Part shown: positions 49,601 to 61,700 of the stretch, piece by piece
How the letters are laid out: the number at the start of each line of letters is the position of its first letter
Numbering within the stretch: position 1 is the stretch's first letter
Assembly: GCA_022885665.1 (NCBI GenBank)
Contig: JAGQDJ010000050.1
Location: 62,001 to 126,000 of the forward strand
Direction: 5' to 3'
From: Triops longicaudatus
Taxonomy: Eukaryota > Arthropoda > Branchiopoda > Notostraca > Triopsidae
DNA: 64,000 bases
Made by a program: the position numbers and the translations under genes
The notes under the pieces: generated by a model
The model's input: only the letters and a program-made list of their open reading frames with translations
Database searches by the model: none
What the model was told of the DNA's origin: nothing

Positions 49601-52600
49601 GCCATGTAGGAGTTACGCGTACCCCGTTTTTCGAGCCGTACTAGCCGTGCGACTGCACTGGACGCAGAAGTTGACAATGGACCTTGGCCTCCGCAGTCCC
49701 CCAGAGCGGAGCACAGTGGTTACGATAACAAAACTTCGGCCGTCAAGCAAAGCAATAAGCTATTGGAGCCTCTAGTGATGCAGTTCTCTATTATCTTACA
49801 GGTAATGCGTATTTTTTTTTATTTTTCTATCTTTTTCACTTCCCAAAAACTATGTGTAAGATATTCGTAATCAAAATGTGTCAACATGTCTTTTAAGCCG
49901 TGTGTTCGTTTCGATGACAGGGCTTAAGTGTAACAGCGGCTTTACTCCCTTCGCTGCAAGCCCAATATCGCATGGAGCAAGTAGTTAGTACCGGCATAAC
50001 GGGCAGCAAAGCAGGATTCTCGGTGGATTTAGCAAAGCACTCTTTGAGTTTTACCACAAAATTGGAAGTAAGCTAACGTGACCATACGCTAAGCTTTGAA
50101 TATAGAAAAATGTTGTCAATTGAAATTTGTAGGTGTCAGAAGCCAATTTACCGCCTTCCGCCTGCATTGATTTACCAGAGGTTCATGTCACTGCGGAATA
50201 CAAGCAAGATGGGATGGTTCCTGAAGGAGTTCAGTTTTTCGGTAAATGACAAATAATAAGTTTCTGTTTTAGGACAAATATTTTTTCCTCAGATGATGTG
50301 GTACTTTGTCGTGGCAGCTTTCTCAATGCCACTGCCGAAATCGGGGTTTTCGAGCATTGTTTGACTACAGACCTACTCAACCATCTGGTATTTGTGCAAA
50401 AGGTCTTCATGAAAGTAAGTAGAGGAAAAGTTCTCTTACTTTAGTGCGCACCGGTGAATCAATTCACACTTTTATTATTCATTTTTTCATTGTAATAGGA
50501 AGTCAATGAAGTTCTTCTGAAAGTATCCGGGGGCGATAAACCCGTACCACTGTGGGAAGAACAAGAAACCTCCTCGTCCTTGTCCCGCCGTTTATTGTAT
50601 AACCTGACTATTAAGCTAAAGGGCATCCAGATCACAGCTACTACGCCTACCAATACTGCCGTGAGGCTGGAAACGGGTCTCGTGGAGTTGCAGCTCTCCA
50701 ACAGAGTTCAGAAGGCATCGGATGCGAAAACACTGGAGGACTCTATTGTCAATATGCAAACCAAACTCTTTGGACGTGCCAACTTGGACATCAATCTTAG
50801 TCTCGGCCAGCTGATTCGTAATCCGCTATTCGAGGAAGCCGAACCCGAATACCAACAGGCCGCTTTTTTCAAGACTCGTATTGGCCTGCGCAATGCGTTT
50901 CACGAAGAAGTCCTCTCCAGCCGAAGCTCGTCCGAGGGAGAGAAGGAACTTGTTCTCATTACTTTAAGCCGACCACTTGTGTTCCTTCAGCCAGTAGCGG
51001 TTGACAAAGCCATATTGGTTTGGCTGAATTATAAAAATGCTTATGACTATTGGACAGAGCAAAGGACAAACTTGGGAAAAGAGACTTACACTTTACAGCC
51101 AGAGGTACATTTCTTTATTCGTTATTTTTTCTTTACTTTTTTATAACTTCAAAACCCAATGTCGTATAGGTGCTAGAGAAGCTGACTACCCAACTAGCGC
51201 CCCCGAATTTAGGGACATTATTCCTCCAACTGACGGTTGACGATATGGGGATATGCTTGCCATTACATTCGTGCCCACCGGTATTAATGTATTTTTTTTA
51301 CCGTTTATTTTATTCTGTTCGGCGAGTTATCATATTTTGTTCGATTATTCTTGTAGTAAACCTCCTAGAAGAACAATATTTCAGTACTTTAAATATTTAA
51401 AAGTCTACTATAATATTTTTAATAGCGTATTTTTTATAATTGAATAATTTTAATACTTTTATTCTTTTATTTTCTGTAATTTCTGTACTAATAGCGTGAG
51501 CTAAAGCAAGCGGGAGCTCGTTGCTAAATTGTTTATTTAATGGTTACTGTTTGTTGCTTGGTTAACTAGGATGTTTAATTTGCTAAAATACTATATTGTT
51601 TAACAAAAGTTCTTTTATTTCAAAATGTCACATTTCAGGCGTGGGCTGGCGGTCGTTTGATATCGGACACGGAAGGTTGTGGAGCCGTAGTGGTTACCTT
51701 GGAACATTCCAGCATTTCAGCGTGCAGTTCAGGTTCGCTAGTGAGCAAAGGCCGTTTCACAGGCTTGTGCCTACGCTTCGCCGATGATTTCGAGACCGGA
51801 CTGGATGACTGGAAGCCTGACATGACTGACTCCTCGTTAATGAACTCTTGCGTAGTCTCGGAAGGAACTTACGAGGTTTGCAGTCGCACCGTGGCACAGT
51901 CCGGTCCCGAGAACGCCAAATGGATTCTGAACGTAGGCTGGCAAATGGAAGGTGTCGATACCCACTTGGATACTTCAATCGGCAAACAGCTGTCGGCACT
52001 GGGACACACGTTAACCATGCTGACCGGAGGGGAAGAAGAAGAGACTGTCACGGCCACAGGCCATACTAGTGACGATTCTGAAGAAGAGAATGAAGTCTCA
52101 CCCAATAGGCAAGGTGAGGAAGAAACGGTGGACGTTCCTGATGACGTTACGGAAATCGATGGAGTGGAAGTGCGGAAAAATGGGTGGAGCAAAGTTAAAC
52201 GAGGCTGGTCCTTGGCCCGTCGTACAGCCCCAGCTGGTTCCCTGCTACACTCGTCGCTGATGGACAGCAAGTGGCGCACCCGAGTGATTGAGAAGGAAAT
52301 GACCGAGCAAGCGCGGATCATTCATGATTTAAGGGCGCTGGGCGCTTCAGCAGCTACCGTGGAGCAGGAAATGAAAAGACTGCAAGAACTAGAAGCTTTG
52401 GCTTTCAAGGGCTTTCGACGCGACATGATCCAAAGACTCCGCAGACAAAGCGTGAAAACGTCGTCGTTATCGGTCAAAGAACGTCCTGCTGGAGTACCGA
52501 AAGAAACAGTCGCGTCTAGTGCAACGTTAGCCGAAGACGTCTTCGGACCGGAGACAATTACCTCGCCTGTAGGTCGCGGTCATGCTGGACACCAGCGATC

Positions 52601-55600
52601 TAAGTCCGTTGCTGTTGCTGCTCCAATTGACTCGTCCCATGAAACAACAGCGTAGGTCATAAAAACTTGTTTCGCAAAAGCAAAACTTGTCATTAGAAAA
52701 GGAAATTAAGAAATTAAATGTCACAAAACAAGCTTGACTAAAATAGTGCTGACTTGAATTCTGTATTTTTGATTTTGTGCTTTAATTTATTCGATATTTT
52801 TTGTTTTATTATTCTAATTATGTTTTATGTTGCTTTTTATTTAATCCTTTGTTTTTATTTAGAAGTCCTCTGCTATCCAAAGCATCATCTTTAAAAAGTC
52901 CCGAGTCCAAGTCCAGTTCCAATAAAATGCGCTATTCATCCGGTTCCAGGTAACAAGAAGCAAGTTTTTATTCTAGGCGTTGTTTATAAATTGTAATAAT
53001 TTGGTAGCGTGAATGTGTCTGGGAAGACTGTTACGAACACTGCGGCAACATCCAAACCTCAGGAACCGAGCGTCGATCTCGAGTTGGACGTGAAAGTACG
53101 AATCAATAGTGGCAAGTGTGTATTACACACACGGGATTCTCGCGAAGAGGAAATAAAGAAGTAAAAACGTAACTAGAATTGTTATACTTGATGAATAGCC
53201 TTTCTTTCTCTAGTCGTATGCGTAAGGAAAGAAGTTTCTCGAGCGGATTGCTGAATACCAGTCATCAGAACAGTCCAACTACCAGTCGCCGGAAGGCAGA
53301 TTTGCGTTTCAATGCATCTTCATCTCGCCTGAAAGGAATGGGTGGCGTTACAAGCTCCCAATTAGCTGATCTCACAATTTTTCACATTCCTGGCTTAGAT
53401 GTTAAAGTAAGAATTTGATCCTTCTACCCTTGCAGCTTTGTATCCTGTGTCCATTTGTAATGTGTCGAGTTTATTATTGGGTTTTTATGCGTATTTGAAT
53501 AGGATTGTGTACCCTCTCCTTTTTTTCCCTGCTTGTTTAGGTTCACTATGATTCGCGAGTCGTGACAGAAGATTCGAAAACGTCCTCACAAGAGCCGGTG
53601 TCAGGCAAGGTCAAAACGGTGACCAAGAAGGCTAGTTTGTTTACGTGGATGACACTTCAAAGCATTCCTGAGGAAACCGTGGTTAGTCCTCACATTCTCC
53701 AGTTCTTGGAGCAAGCTCTGGAACCCATTTCCAACGATCCGGCCCAAACTCACCCCGTCCTGTCAGTACCTAAGTCGTCGTCGACGGACAACGCTCCCTT
53801 AGGCTCAGTTTTCACCATGGATTTTCCTGCCCCTGGTACCAAAACCCCAGGAACCCAATCCTACGCTTCATTCCCGGTGGATGTCGTCGTGTATTTTCAT
53901 ATGCAACCTTCCGTTTTCCGCTTCTCTTGTTTGCCTGTTTCTCGGGTTGAGTGCTTACTCCGCTTGCCCTCCTTGCATCTTGTGTTTTCTTCGAAGCGCG
54001 CGGAAGATCATTTGCAAAGGTATCAAAGCTATAATTTTTTATGGCACTGTTGTACAACATAAAGTATTTGTCCCTTTTTAGTGAATTTGTTGGACAAAGA
54101 GAGGCCGAATTTTTCTCGAACCAAGGTCCTTTGAACCTGCCGTCGGCTGTAGGCGGATTGAGTGTCACTGGCTGTTTATCGGATTTCTCTTTGTACATAT
54201 TTCATCCGTATGGTGGAGGCAAAAAATCGGGTAAAATATTTACACATTAGAGGCACACAAAAGATTTGTTCATGATCTTTGCATTCCAAGATATTTATAT
54301 TCGTAATTGTGCTAATAGGGTCTGGAAGTACTGCAAAACAAGACGTGGATTCCGAGCGCAAAGATTCGTTAAGCGTGAACGTGGAATTTGTGAAGTTCAT
54401 TATATCTCGGTTCAGAAAATTGCACCTGTTGGCGCGGCCTGACGCGCCAGGCCAGGAAACAAGCCAAGCTGTGATTCGTTTTTCAAGTATTTCGCTACTA
54501 GCTAACACTTGTTCCTTTTCCTAACTTCGGGATTCTTAGCTATTGTGGATATCGGTTCTGCGTCTTTCAAGTATGACATGAGACGTCTGACGGAAATCTT
54601 GGCTTTTCCGAAAGCCTGGTATCGAAGAAGCATTGTCAGGAGGCTCTTCTTAGGGGAATTTAGCCGTTCTAACGAACCTTCTGCAGAAGAATTTGGAAAT
54701 CCTTCTGGAACTCGCCGATCGTAAGTTTTTATATATTTCTTCAATTAAGTAGACTTATTAGAACACTTGAGTTTGCCTCTGGGTATTAACGTGACATTTG
54801 TAGGGAAATGTCGGGTGCTGATATGAATAGCTCCTTGACTAGTAGTATTGATGCACCAGACGGCAATAATCGTAAGTTGGGAAACGAAGCGACCCCTGAT
54901 ACAGTGACCCAAACTTCTTGGGAAACTCTGGTTGTTTTTGCCGTAAATTTCACCAAATTGAATGTCCATATGAACATGGGAAACGTGATGGGCAACGTAA
55001 GGTAAGGAATATAATTTTTTTATTTATTATTTTAATTTATTTTGTTTTACTAATATTTTTTGAGTCAACGTTCTATTGTAATGCAAATTTTTCACAGTTG
55101 GTTGACCAAAGATTTCAAGTCAGAGGGCCGATTATCTATCGGTAGTACTGGTCACAAGAATATGTACATCGGCATCGGACTTCAAGGATCCAGTTTAGAT
55201 GCTAAAGGAGGCATTGTGGGTGGAGCTATTGAACTCAGCGGCATCGAAACATACTGTAAATATTTATTTATTTGTTTTTTTTTTTATTTGTTTTTTTTTC
55301 AACGTTGGGCAAGTACAAGAAACTAATTCTTTCGTGATTTAGTGCGAATACAGGAAGATCCTGGCACAGAACCTGATCATCGCGTAGGCTTAAAATTATA
55401 CGCATTGGAGTGTCGTTTGGATTACATGGGCACCAGCGTGCTCATGGCTCGAGTTAGCGGATTGGATGTGATCATGCGTGACGAATGGAAAGTGGAACAA
55501 AGGCTGAAAGCTGCCAAAGAACCCCTTAAACGCAAAAATTCGACCAATAGCTTGCCCACCCGTCGACCAGCCATGATTTTCATTCATGGCACTTTGGGTT

Positions 55601-57492
55601 GGGATCAACTACAAATGATGATGTCGAAATCCACCACGGCGGATTTGCTCAAAATGTACCTCAAGCTGGACGAGTTCTTCCAACAACAGTTCCGAAGCAG
55701 CAAGCGACTTTTCAATAGTTTGGAACCGCCCCCTACCTCGACTTCGCTCAAACGCCGAAAAATGGCTGTCATCATTCCTGCAACGAAGACTAGCGAGAAT
55801 AAGGGACAAATGGCACATAGCGTTGTCCAACACCATCGCCATTGGCAAAAAGCAATATCTCGTGTAGCTGGTGTACGAATTGCTACCTTACCGGCGCCTT
55901 TGCCTGAATTTGGCACCATAGTGGGCGGGACTATGGAGTTGCATGGTACAAACATTTCACTGGCGTGCTTCCATGGCATTAACTTCAAGACGAAGTCCTG
56001 GGCGCTTTTCAGTCTCAAAGAACCATGTATTTCGTTCGCTACTGAGGCACAGCAAGTGCCGGGCAATGGTAAAATTGATTAGCAAATCGGGCTAACAAAT
56101 TTTCGATACATTTCTTACATTATTTCAGATCCATCGGCCATACATGTGGTACAAAACTTGTCATTCAGCCTTGGTATTGCATCTGTCGGTTCAAGAGGTA
56201 TCCAGCCCATGGAGTTGCAACCTAATCAACACAGCCCCGCGTCAATGGCGACTGTCTGCCGTATTTCAAGGGACCAACTGTTTCCACCGCAATTTCGCAC
56301 ATTGCAGGATTGGTTTCTCTATGCATTTGCTACAAGCCGCATAGATGGTATAATCTATCAGATATTTTTGACATGTATATTTAAAAAACATCGTTTGTGT
56401 AGCCGTGGAACGGTTTCCCAGTTTGGAACGAGAGAGAGAACGTTGCGAGAATATGAACCAAGAAAGAAAAGGTCCCATAGTGCCATATACAAAGGTCCCG
56501 AATTACCATCATGCCACGGAAATTATTTTTGCGTTCCCGTCTCTTCAGTTACATGTGAAATCAGAACACTTTCAACCAGGACTTCCGATCGATTCCATAG
56601 GTATGTGTTCACAGTTATTTAACTTTTTTGCCTTTTAATAGTGTTTTTTTTTTATAACTTCTTATTACTTTCATTTAATTTTTATTTGGACAGGCGAGAA
56701 AGCTATGGTGGAATGTAGTTTCATAACAGACTTTGAAGACCATATTTTCGTGACTATGGATGCAGAGGGCTTTTTTTTCTTACACGATTTGATTTCGTCC
56801 TATGTGAAGGAGAAAGAACGCGTGGTATTTTTTTTCTTTTTTTTTTAAGTGGAGGATAGTTCTTTCATGACTATGTGTTGTAGGTTTCGTCATCATCCCA
56901 TATGGGAAGAACTCAAAGTCCGGATATAATGAAAGTTCCTGTCTCTTTGACCAAAAACAGCTCAGAAGACACCAGCGCTAATGGTGAAAGTTCGGGGGCA
57001 AAGTTGGGTGAGGTAACTCCAGGCGCGGTGCATGAGGACGATGGTAAGAGAAAGTTGTTCGAGATGAAAGATTGGAGAACGTTTGAGTGCAAAACGTGGC
57101 ACTTGGAACCCACTGTTAGGTGAGTCAATTATATCCAACTAAAACGTTTTTCGCTATCAATGTCTATATCAGTTTATATTTTTTTTTTGTATTTTTTCTT
57201 GCAAATATTTTTTTTTTTTTGCGATCCCGGAAATGGGAAAGTTGGCAGAAAATTTATTTATGCGCTTTTCTTGATTTTATTTCCTAGGTTGCTTTCGTGG
57301 GCTGGGAAGAGGATCGAACCTTATGGCGTGGACTACATTTTGAACAAACTAGGCTTTTCTCAAGCCCGAGTCACGATTCCAAAATGGGTACAGCGAGGGG
57401 CTATGGACCCTCTGGATAAATTGTTGTCTGTGTTATTAGATAGAACCGTAGCAGCCTTGAAAGCTTCAGAGCCTACTACGGCAAGACGTTAG
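37680..57492 (+). CDS. BLTP1: Bridge-like lipid transfer protein 1 (KIAA1109 / tweek)
   Basis: Complete 48-exon gene, about 4,780 codons (human about 5,005). Exons run from 37680-37941, 38008-38151, 38211-38494, 38552-38698 through large ones at 42972-45064, 47150-48500, 48787-49303, 51639-52651 and 55343-56068 to 57288-57492; all phases agree. An N-terminal anchor helix (residues 43-63) is followed by GYIHIG, GKVMFRDVAFITED, GFVILSSNNVE...YYYMDEPGLVPE, HINIGAGSYLEI, CGCAGGCAFFG, FSFAAPPRSPITRRIDYTRLDWNLL, DIGSASFKYDMRRLTEILAFPKAWYRRS and, near the end, GVDYILNKLGF and PKWVQRGAMDPLDKLLSVLL. Such proteins form long hydrophobic grooves that carry phospholipids at ER contact sites; the fly orthologue acts in synaptic vesicle recycling. 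Ser-rich linkers fill exon 20 (about 43390-44120). The donor of exon 20 is ambiguous: 45041 or 45065, both in phase. Confidence 0.96.
45147..45260. repeat. AT-rich imperfect tandem repeat in BLTP1 intron 20
   Basis: About four units of 27-28 bp built on AAATTTGTAAATAAAATTAA start at about 45147, 45174, 45202 and 45229. They lie in the 408-bp intron after exon 20 and have no coding content. Confidence 0.65.
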
Positions 57493-58745
57493 ACTGTATT
57501 TTCATGTTGTCGTATTCTGCAGGAGTATATGTGAAATGAAGAATATTTACTCAGATAATTTCCTTCCATGTGTTCATGTTTACTTGCCGAATCAAGATAA
57601 GAAAGAACATGTTTCTTCGTATTTGAAACTCGCGCCTTATTTATACATCCAATGATAGCGTACTAGAAGGTCACTGCGATGGGCTTGGCCAATAGCTTTG
57701 GGGTCCTTGCCTTTCCGCAGTTTTGCAGTTACGTCCGACCGTGTGCCTGCGCTCGTCGACCAAAGCTTTAGTGAGTCAACAAACAAACCGGGTGAGCAAG
57801 GGTAGAAACGACGAGTTTAAGGTAAACTATTTGAGCTCAGTTTTCAGTTAAATTTACGTATATTGTTGTCCATTTTACTTCTGGTTAGATTAGTGCACTT
57901 TCATTCTAATACCTGGAATAAATTTTAAAAAAACTTATCTGGTTCATTTATTGCCCTAATACTGTAAGCCTACAATATCTATACGAATTTAATTACAGAC
58001 GGTTTATCTTACTGAGCTATGATATAGTTGATTTCTTAATTTCGTTTGGTAAGGCTTACACTAGCTCGTATTTGTGTTAGATTAGTCACCTACCTATGGA
58101 ACACGGTGTCTGTTAAGTAAACAGCGCCCATCTTTCCCTTTTACTTTCTGCATATCTCGTCTTCTTCATATTTAGTAGGATCAGGTGCAAATCTGTACGA
58201 TATTTGCATACGTTTCACATACCGTTCTTTGTTGCTGCATAATTATATGTTTTAAAGACTTAGAAGCAAGAAGAAGGTTGTTAATTAAACTAAGGTTGTA
58301 AAACTAATGTTTTTACATAACATTGCATTTTAACAATGAAAAAATTCAGTTAAATAATTTTGTCAGCAAGGATAATTTTCTCGCTTGCAATAAATTTTCT
58401 GATTATTTTCCTTCTTTTTTGTGTCACCGTATTGATTACCACAATGGTGTCGTGCTTTTTTCCGAAATGCTTAGTTTGCTTGCCTATTCGGACTGCACCG
58501 GTATTGGTCTTCTACAGTAATTCATTTTTCATTTTTTAAATTTTTACATACATTCAGAAGGCCAATTTATACACTGCACCTTCAGTTTATGTTAGTAGAC
58601 GGCTGGGAGATTTGGAAGGGAAAATATTGCCGATGCGACACACAACCATTTCCTTGCTATTTTTTGGGCATTATTAATTTTTGCAAGAAAGACGTGAGGG
58701 AAGTTAATTGTGTTGTTTCTTGTTTGACTAGCGTATGTGGCAGCT
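57493..58745. other. BLTP1 3' flank and ESYT 5' region
   Basis: 1.25 kb without a coding exon. AATAAA occurs at 57917-57922, 425 bp after the BLTP1 stop. A GC-richer patch near 57690-57800 contains two consensus donors (GTGAGT at 57771 and GTGAGC at 57792). A strong acceptor, TTTGACTAG, ends at 58730, just before the ESYT start. This fits a non-coding first exon of ESYT spliced over about 0.95 kb, but the first exon is not proven. Confidence 0.45.
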
Positions 58746-61700
58746 ATGGAGAAGGCGGTGGTGAAGCGGGAACCGAGTAATGATGATGGGAAAGCTAAAG
58801 TAACTGATGCGGCAAATGCCACCACGTCGACTTCCCATGCCACGATTAGCACGGGATTTGTTGGAGTGTTGAAAATTGCAGCTAAGCACTTCCCGCTTAT
58901 TTTTGGCATTTATATGATGGGTTACTTCAATATGAGCGTGGCTTGGATTCTTGGAGCCGTGGGATTAACAGCTGCCCGAGAGCAATGGAAGAAAGAGCGA
59001 GATTTTCGAATGAGTGCTGCACGAGCAGCGGCCTTCTTTGATGAGAAAGATATAATTAAAGCTCGTGTTGTAGATTTGCCGTCTTGGGTAAGCATACCTG
59101 GGATGTCACACGTGCAAACTTGTACAATACAAATAGCTTTTTCGTATTTGGGTCTGCGTAGCTAATTTTAGCACGCATCGAGGCGAAAGGAAGTAGGAAG
59201 TTGAAGCTAACATGTGCTTTTTGTCCGTAGGTCTTTTTTCCCGATTTCGAAAGAGCCGAATGGGTCAACAAGGTAAACTATTTACATAAAACATTTTACA
59301 TTTTCATCGAACAACATTTTTTTCAATAATTAAAAGTTATTTTTTTTCCGTTTAGATTTTGAAGCAGCTATGGCCGCAAGTTGGACATTATGTGCGCGAC
59401 GTGATCATAGCCAGTGTGGAAGCTTCTGTACGGGAAGCATTAAAAGCGTACAAAATAAATGGTTTCAAGTTCGACAAAATCTCTCTCGGCACCATAGTGA
59501 GTTCTTTTTGTAAACTGGCATCTTTACGAAGTTAATGATTCTTTTCCAGCCTCCGCGCATTGGTGGTGTGAAAGTTTACGACAGGAACGTGTCCCGGACG
59601 GAAATCATTATGGATATGGAAATTAATTACGCTGGTGATTGCGATCTCAGGTTTAATGTCAAGGGCGTTAGGGCAGGATTGAAAGACTTCCAGGTTTGGC
59701 TTTTTTTTTTTTTTTAATGAATTCGTTTAATGTTTCCTTTCGTTTTCTAGATTAGTGGCATGTTGCGAGTAGTCATGAAACCTTTGATACCGCAAATGCC
59801 CCTTATTGGCGGTCTGCAAATTTTCTTCTTGAACAACCCTTCGGTGGATTTCAACTTGATTGGAGTGGCAGACGTACTTGACATGCCCGGTTTAAGCGAC
59901 ATCTTACGCCGCATTATTATTGAGCAAATTGGAGCAATATTGGTTCTCCCCAATAAGCTTCCCATTCAATTAGCTGCTGATGTGGCACCAGTTCAATTGC
60001 GGATGCCTACTCCCTCTGTAAAGCCTTTCTCTCCCTTTTTTGTTCTTGAAGCATTACTAATTTTTCATTTTTAATGTATTTTTTTTATGTATTGTGTATA
60101 ATTTATTTATTTTTTGAATTTGCCTTTTTATATATCCAGGGCGTATTACGTGTGCACGTCATCGAAGCCAAGCACCTTATGAAAATGGACGTCGGCATGT
60201 TAGGCATGGGCAAGTCGGATCCATACTGCATTGTGACCGTTGGTGCTCAAGAGTTCCGCACCAAAACTATTTGCAACACGGTCAATCCAAAGTGGGACTT
60301 CTATTGTGAGGTAAACGAGCCTAACATTTGGGTAGTTGCTGCCATTAATGAATTAATCATTATAATTTGGCTATTTGCGGTAAAAATACCTTTGATGTTG
60401 TGTATGTTTAACTGCCTTTTTTTGTGGTGTGGTACACGTTGACTCCTCAGTGTCTAGTTCAACAAGAAAAGGGTCAGATTCTTCGAGTTGTTGTCATGGA
60501 TCAGGATGAAGGGTCCGAAGACGACCCATTGGGAAGGTAATAGGCCTAACCCATGCCTAAGTCTCCTATTTTCGTTGTCCTCGTAACTTATTTTCTCGTC
60601 ACATTGACTCTTCGAGTGTTTGATGACGCCACTTGGAAAATTGCTATATCGCTCATTTTTTTCCAGTAGTGATCTTCAATGTAAGGTGGTTAGACATGCT
60701 TTACTGTGCAGAATTACTATCCGTTCTTTTTACTTGTTACTGTGCAAACAAGTTCTAAGACTTGATAAGTTTCCGTGCAAGCTTTAAACAATTTACAATC
60801 TAAATGACCCTCGCACTGTATTTTCGTCTTAATTTCTACGATTTTTTTTCTTCTGATCGTCATCCTCGTTGACCCACAAACAAAAGGCCAAAGTGGAGGC
60901 GTATAGAACCCAAATTCTCTTTCTTCAAGTTTGGGATTACGATCCCGGCTTTCCCGGCGTCATGAATGATGATTACTTGGGCAGGTGCGCTACTCTTTAT
61001 TTACAGGGCATGGGGTGTCGTCATGTAGTTGTGAAAAAAAAAGAACAAAACCTACAATTTCTTGACACATTCAAACTAACACTCTCTTCCCTAATTCCTT
61101 CTTTTGCATGCATACTTGTTCGGTATGGTCGTCATCGCTTTGCATGGCGTTTGGGACTCCGTTTGTAATGTGGAAAAACAGCTCATGGCTCTTGTGGGAC
61201 AGCATGTATCCTTGACGTTATTTGACAAAGACACGAAAAATGATGATTTCCTGGGAAGGTAGTTCTTGAAAGAGTGGCGTCATCGTGCGAGCCTTTTTTT
61301 TTCCTTTTGACCTTTTACCCTGGTTTGAAACTTATGACGAAATATCTACCCTTAATTATTATTATGAACTTCTTTACTAACTCTGGATTTTCCCTAGGGC
61401 TACCATTGATATTCAAAGCGTCGCTAAGGCCGGGAAAAAAGACATGGTAATTGCTACAGTATTTGTCTACGGCAAAGATTTTTATCCCTAAGTTTTATAG
61501 TGGGTCACGTTGGAAGACGTTAAGACCGGTATGGTGCATTTGGAGCTGACGTGGTTCTCTTTGTCGTCCGATCCTACCTTGTTGAAAGCGGTAAAGTTTC
61601 GCAACACCTTGTAAGAAGTATCCTGGTGAATAATCTTATTAATTATACATGTCTTGAAGCAGCACATTGCTGAAACCCAAAGTCTCGGCTTGAGTTCCGC

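Noticed and set aside
60537..60886. Possible fourth alternative exon between 7a and 7b: a frame reading LVTLTLRVFDDATWK near 60598-60645
   Set aside because: It resembles a C2 strand-loop but lacks the D-x-D and D-D-x-L-G motif, and has no convincing acceptor or donor in the right phase. A decayed relic is possible, but chance is as likely.
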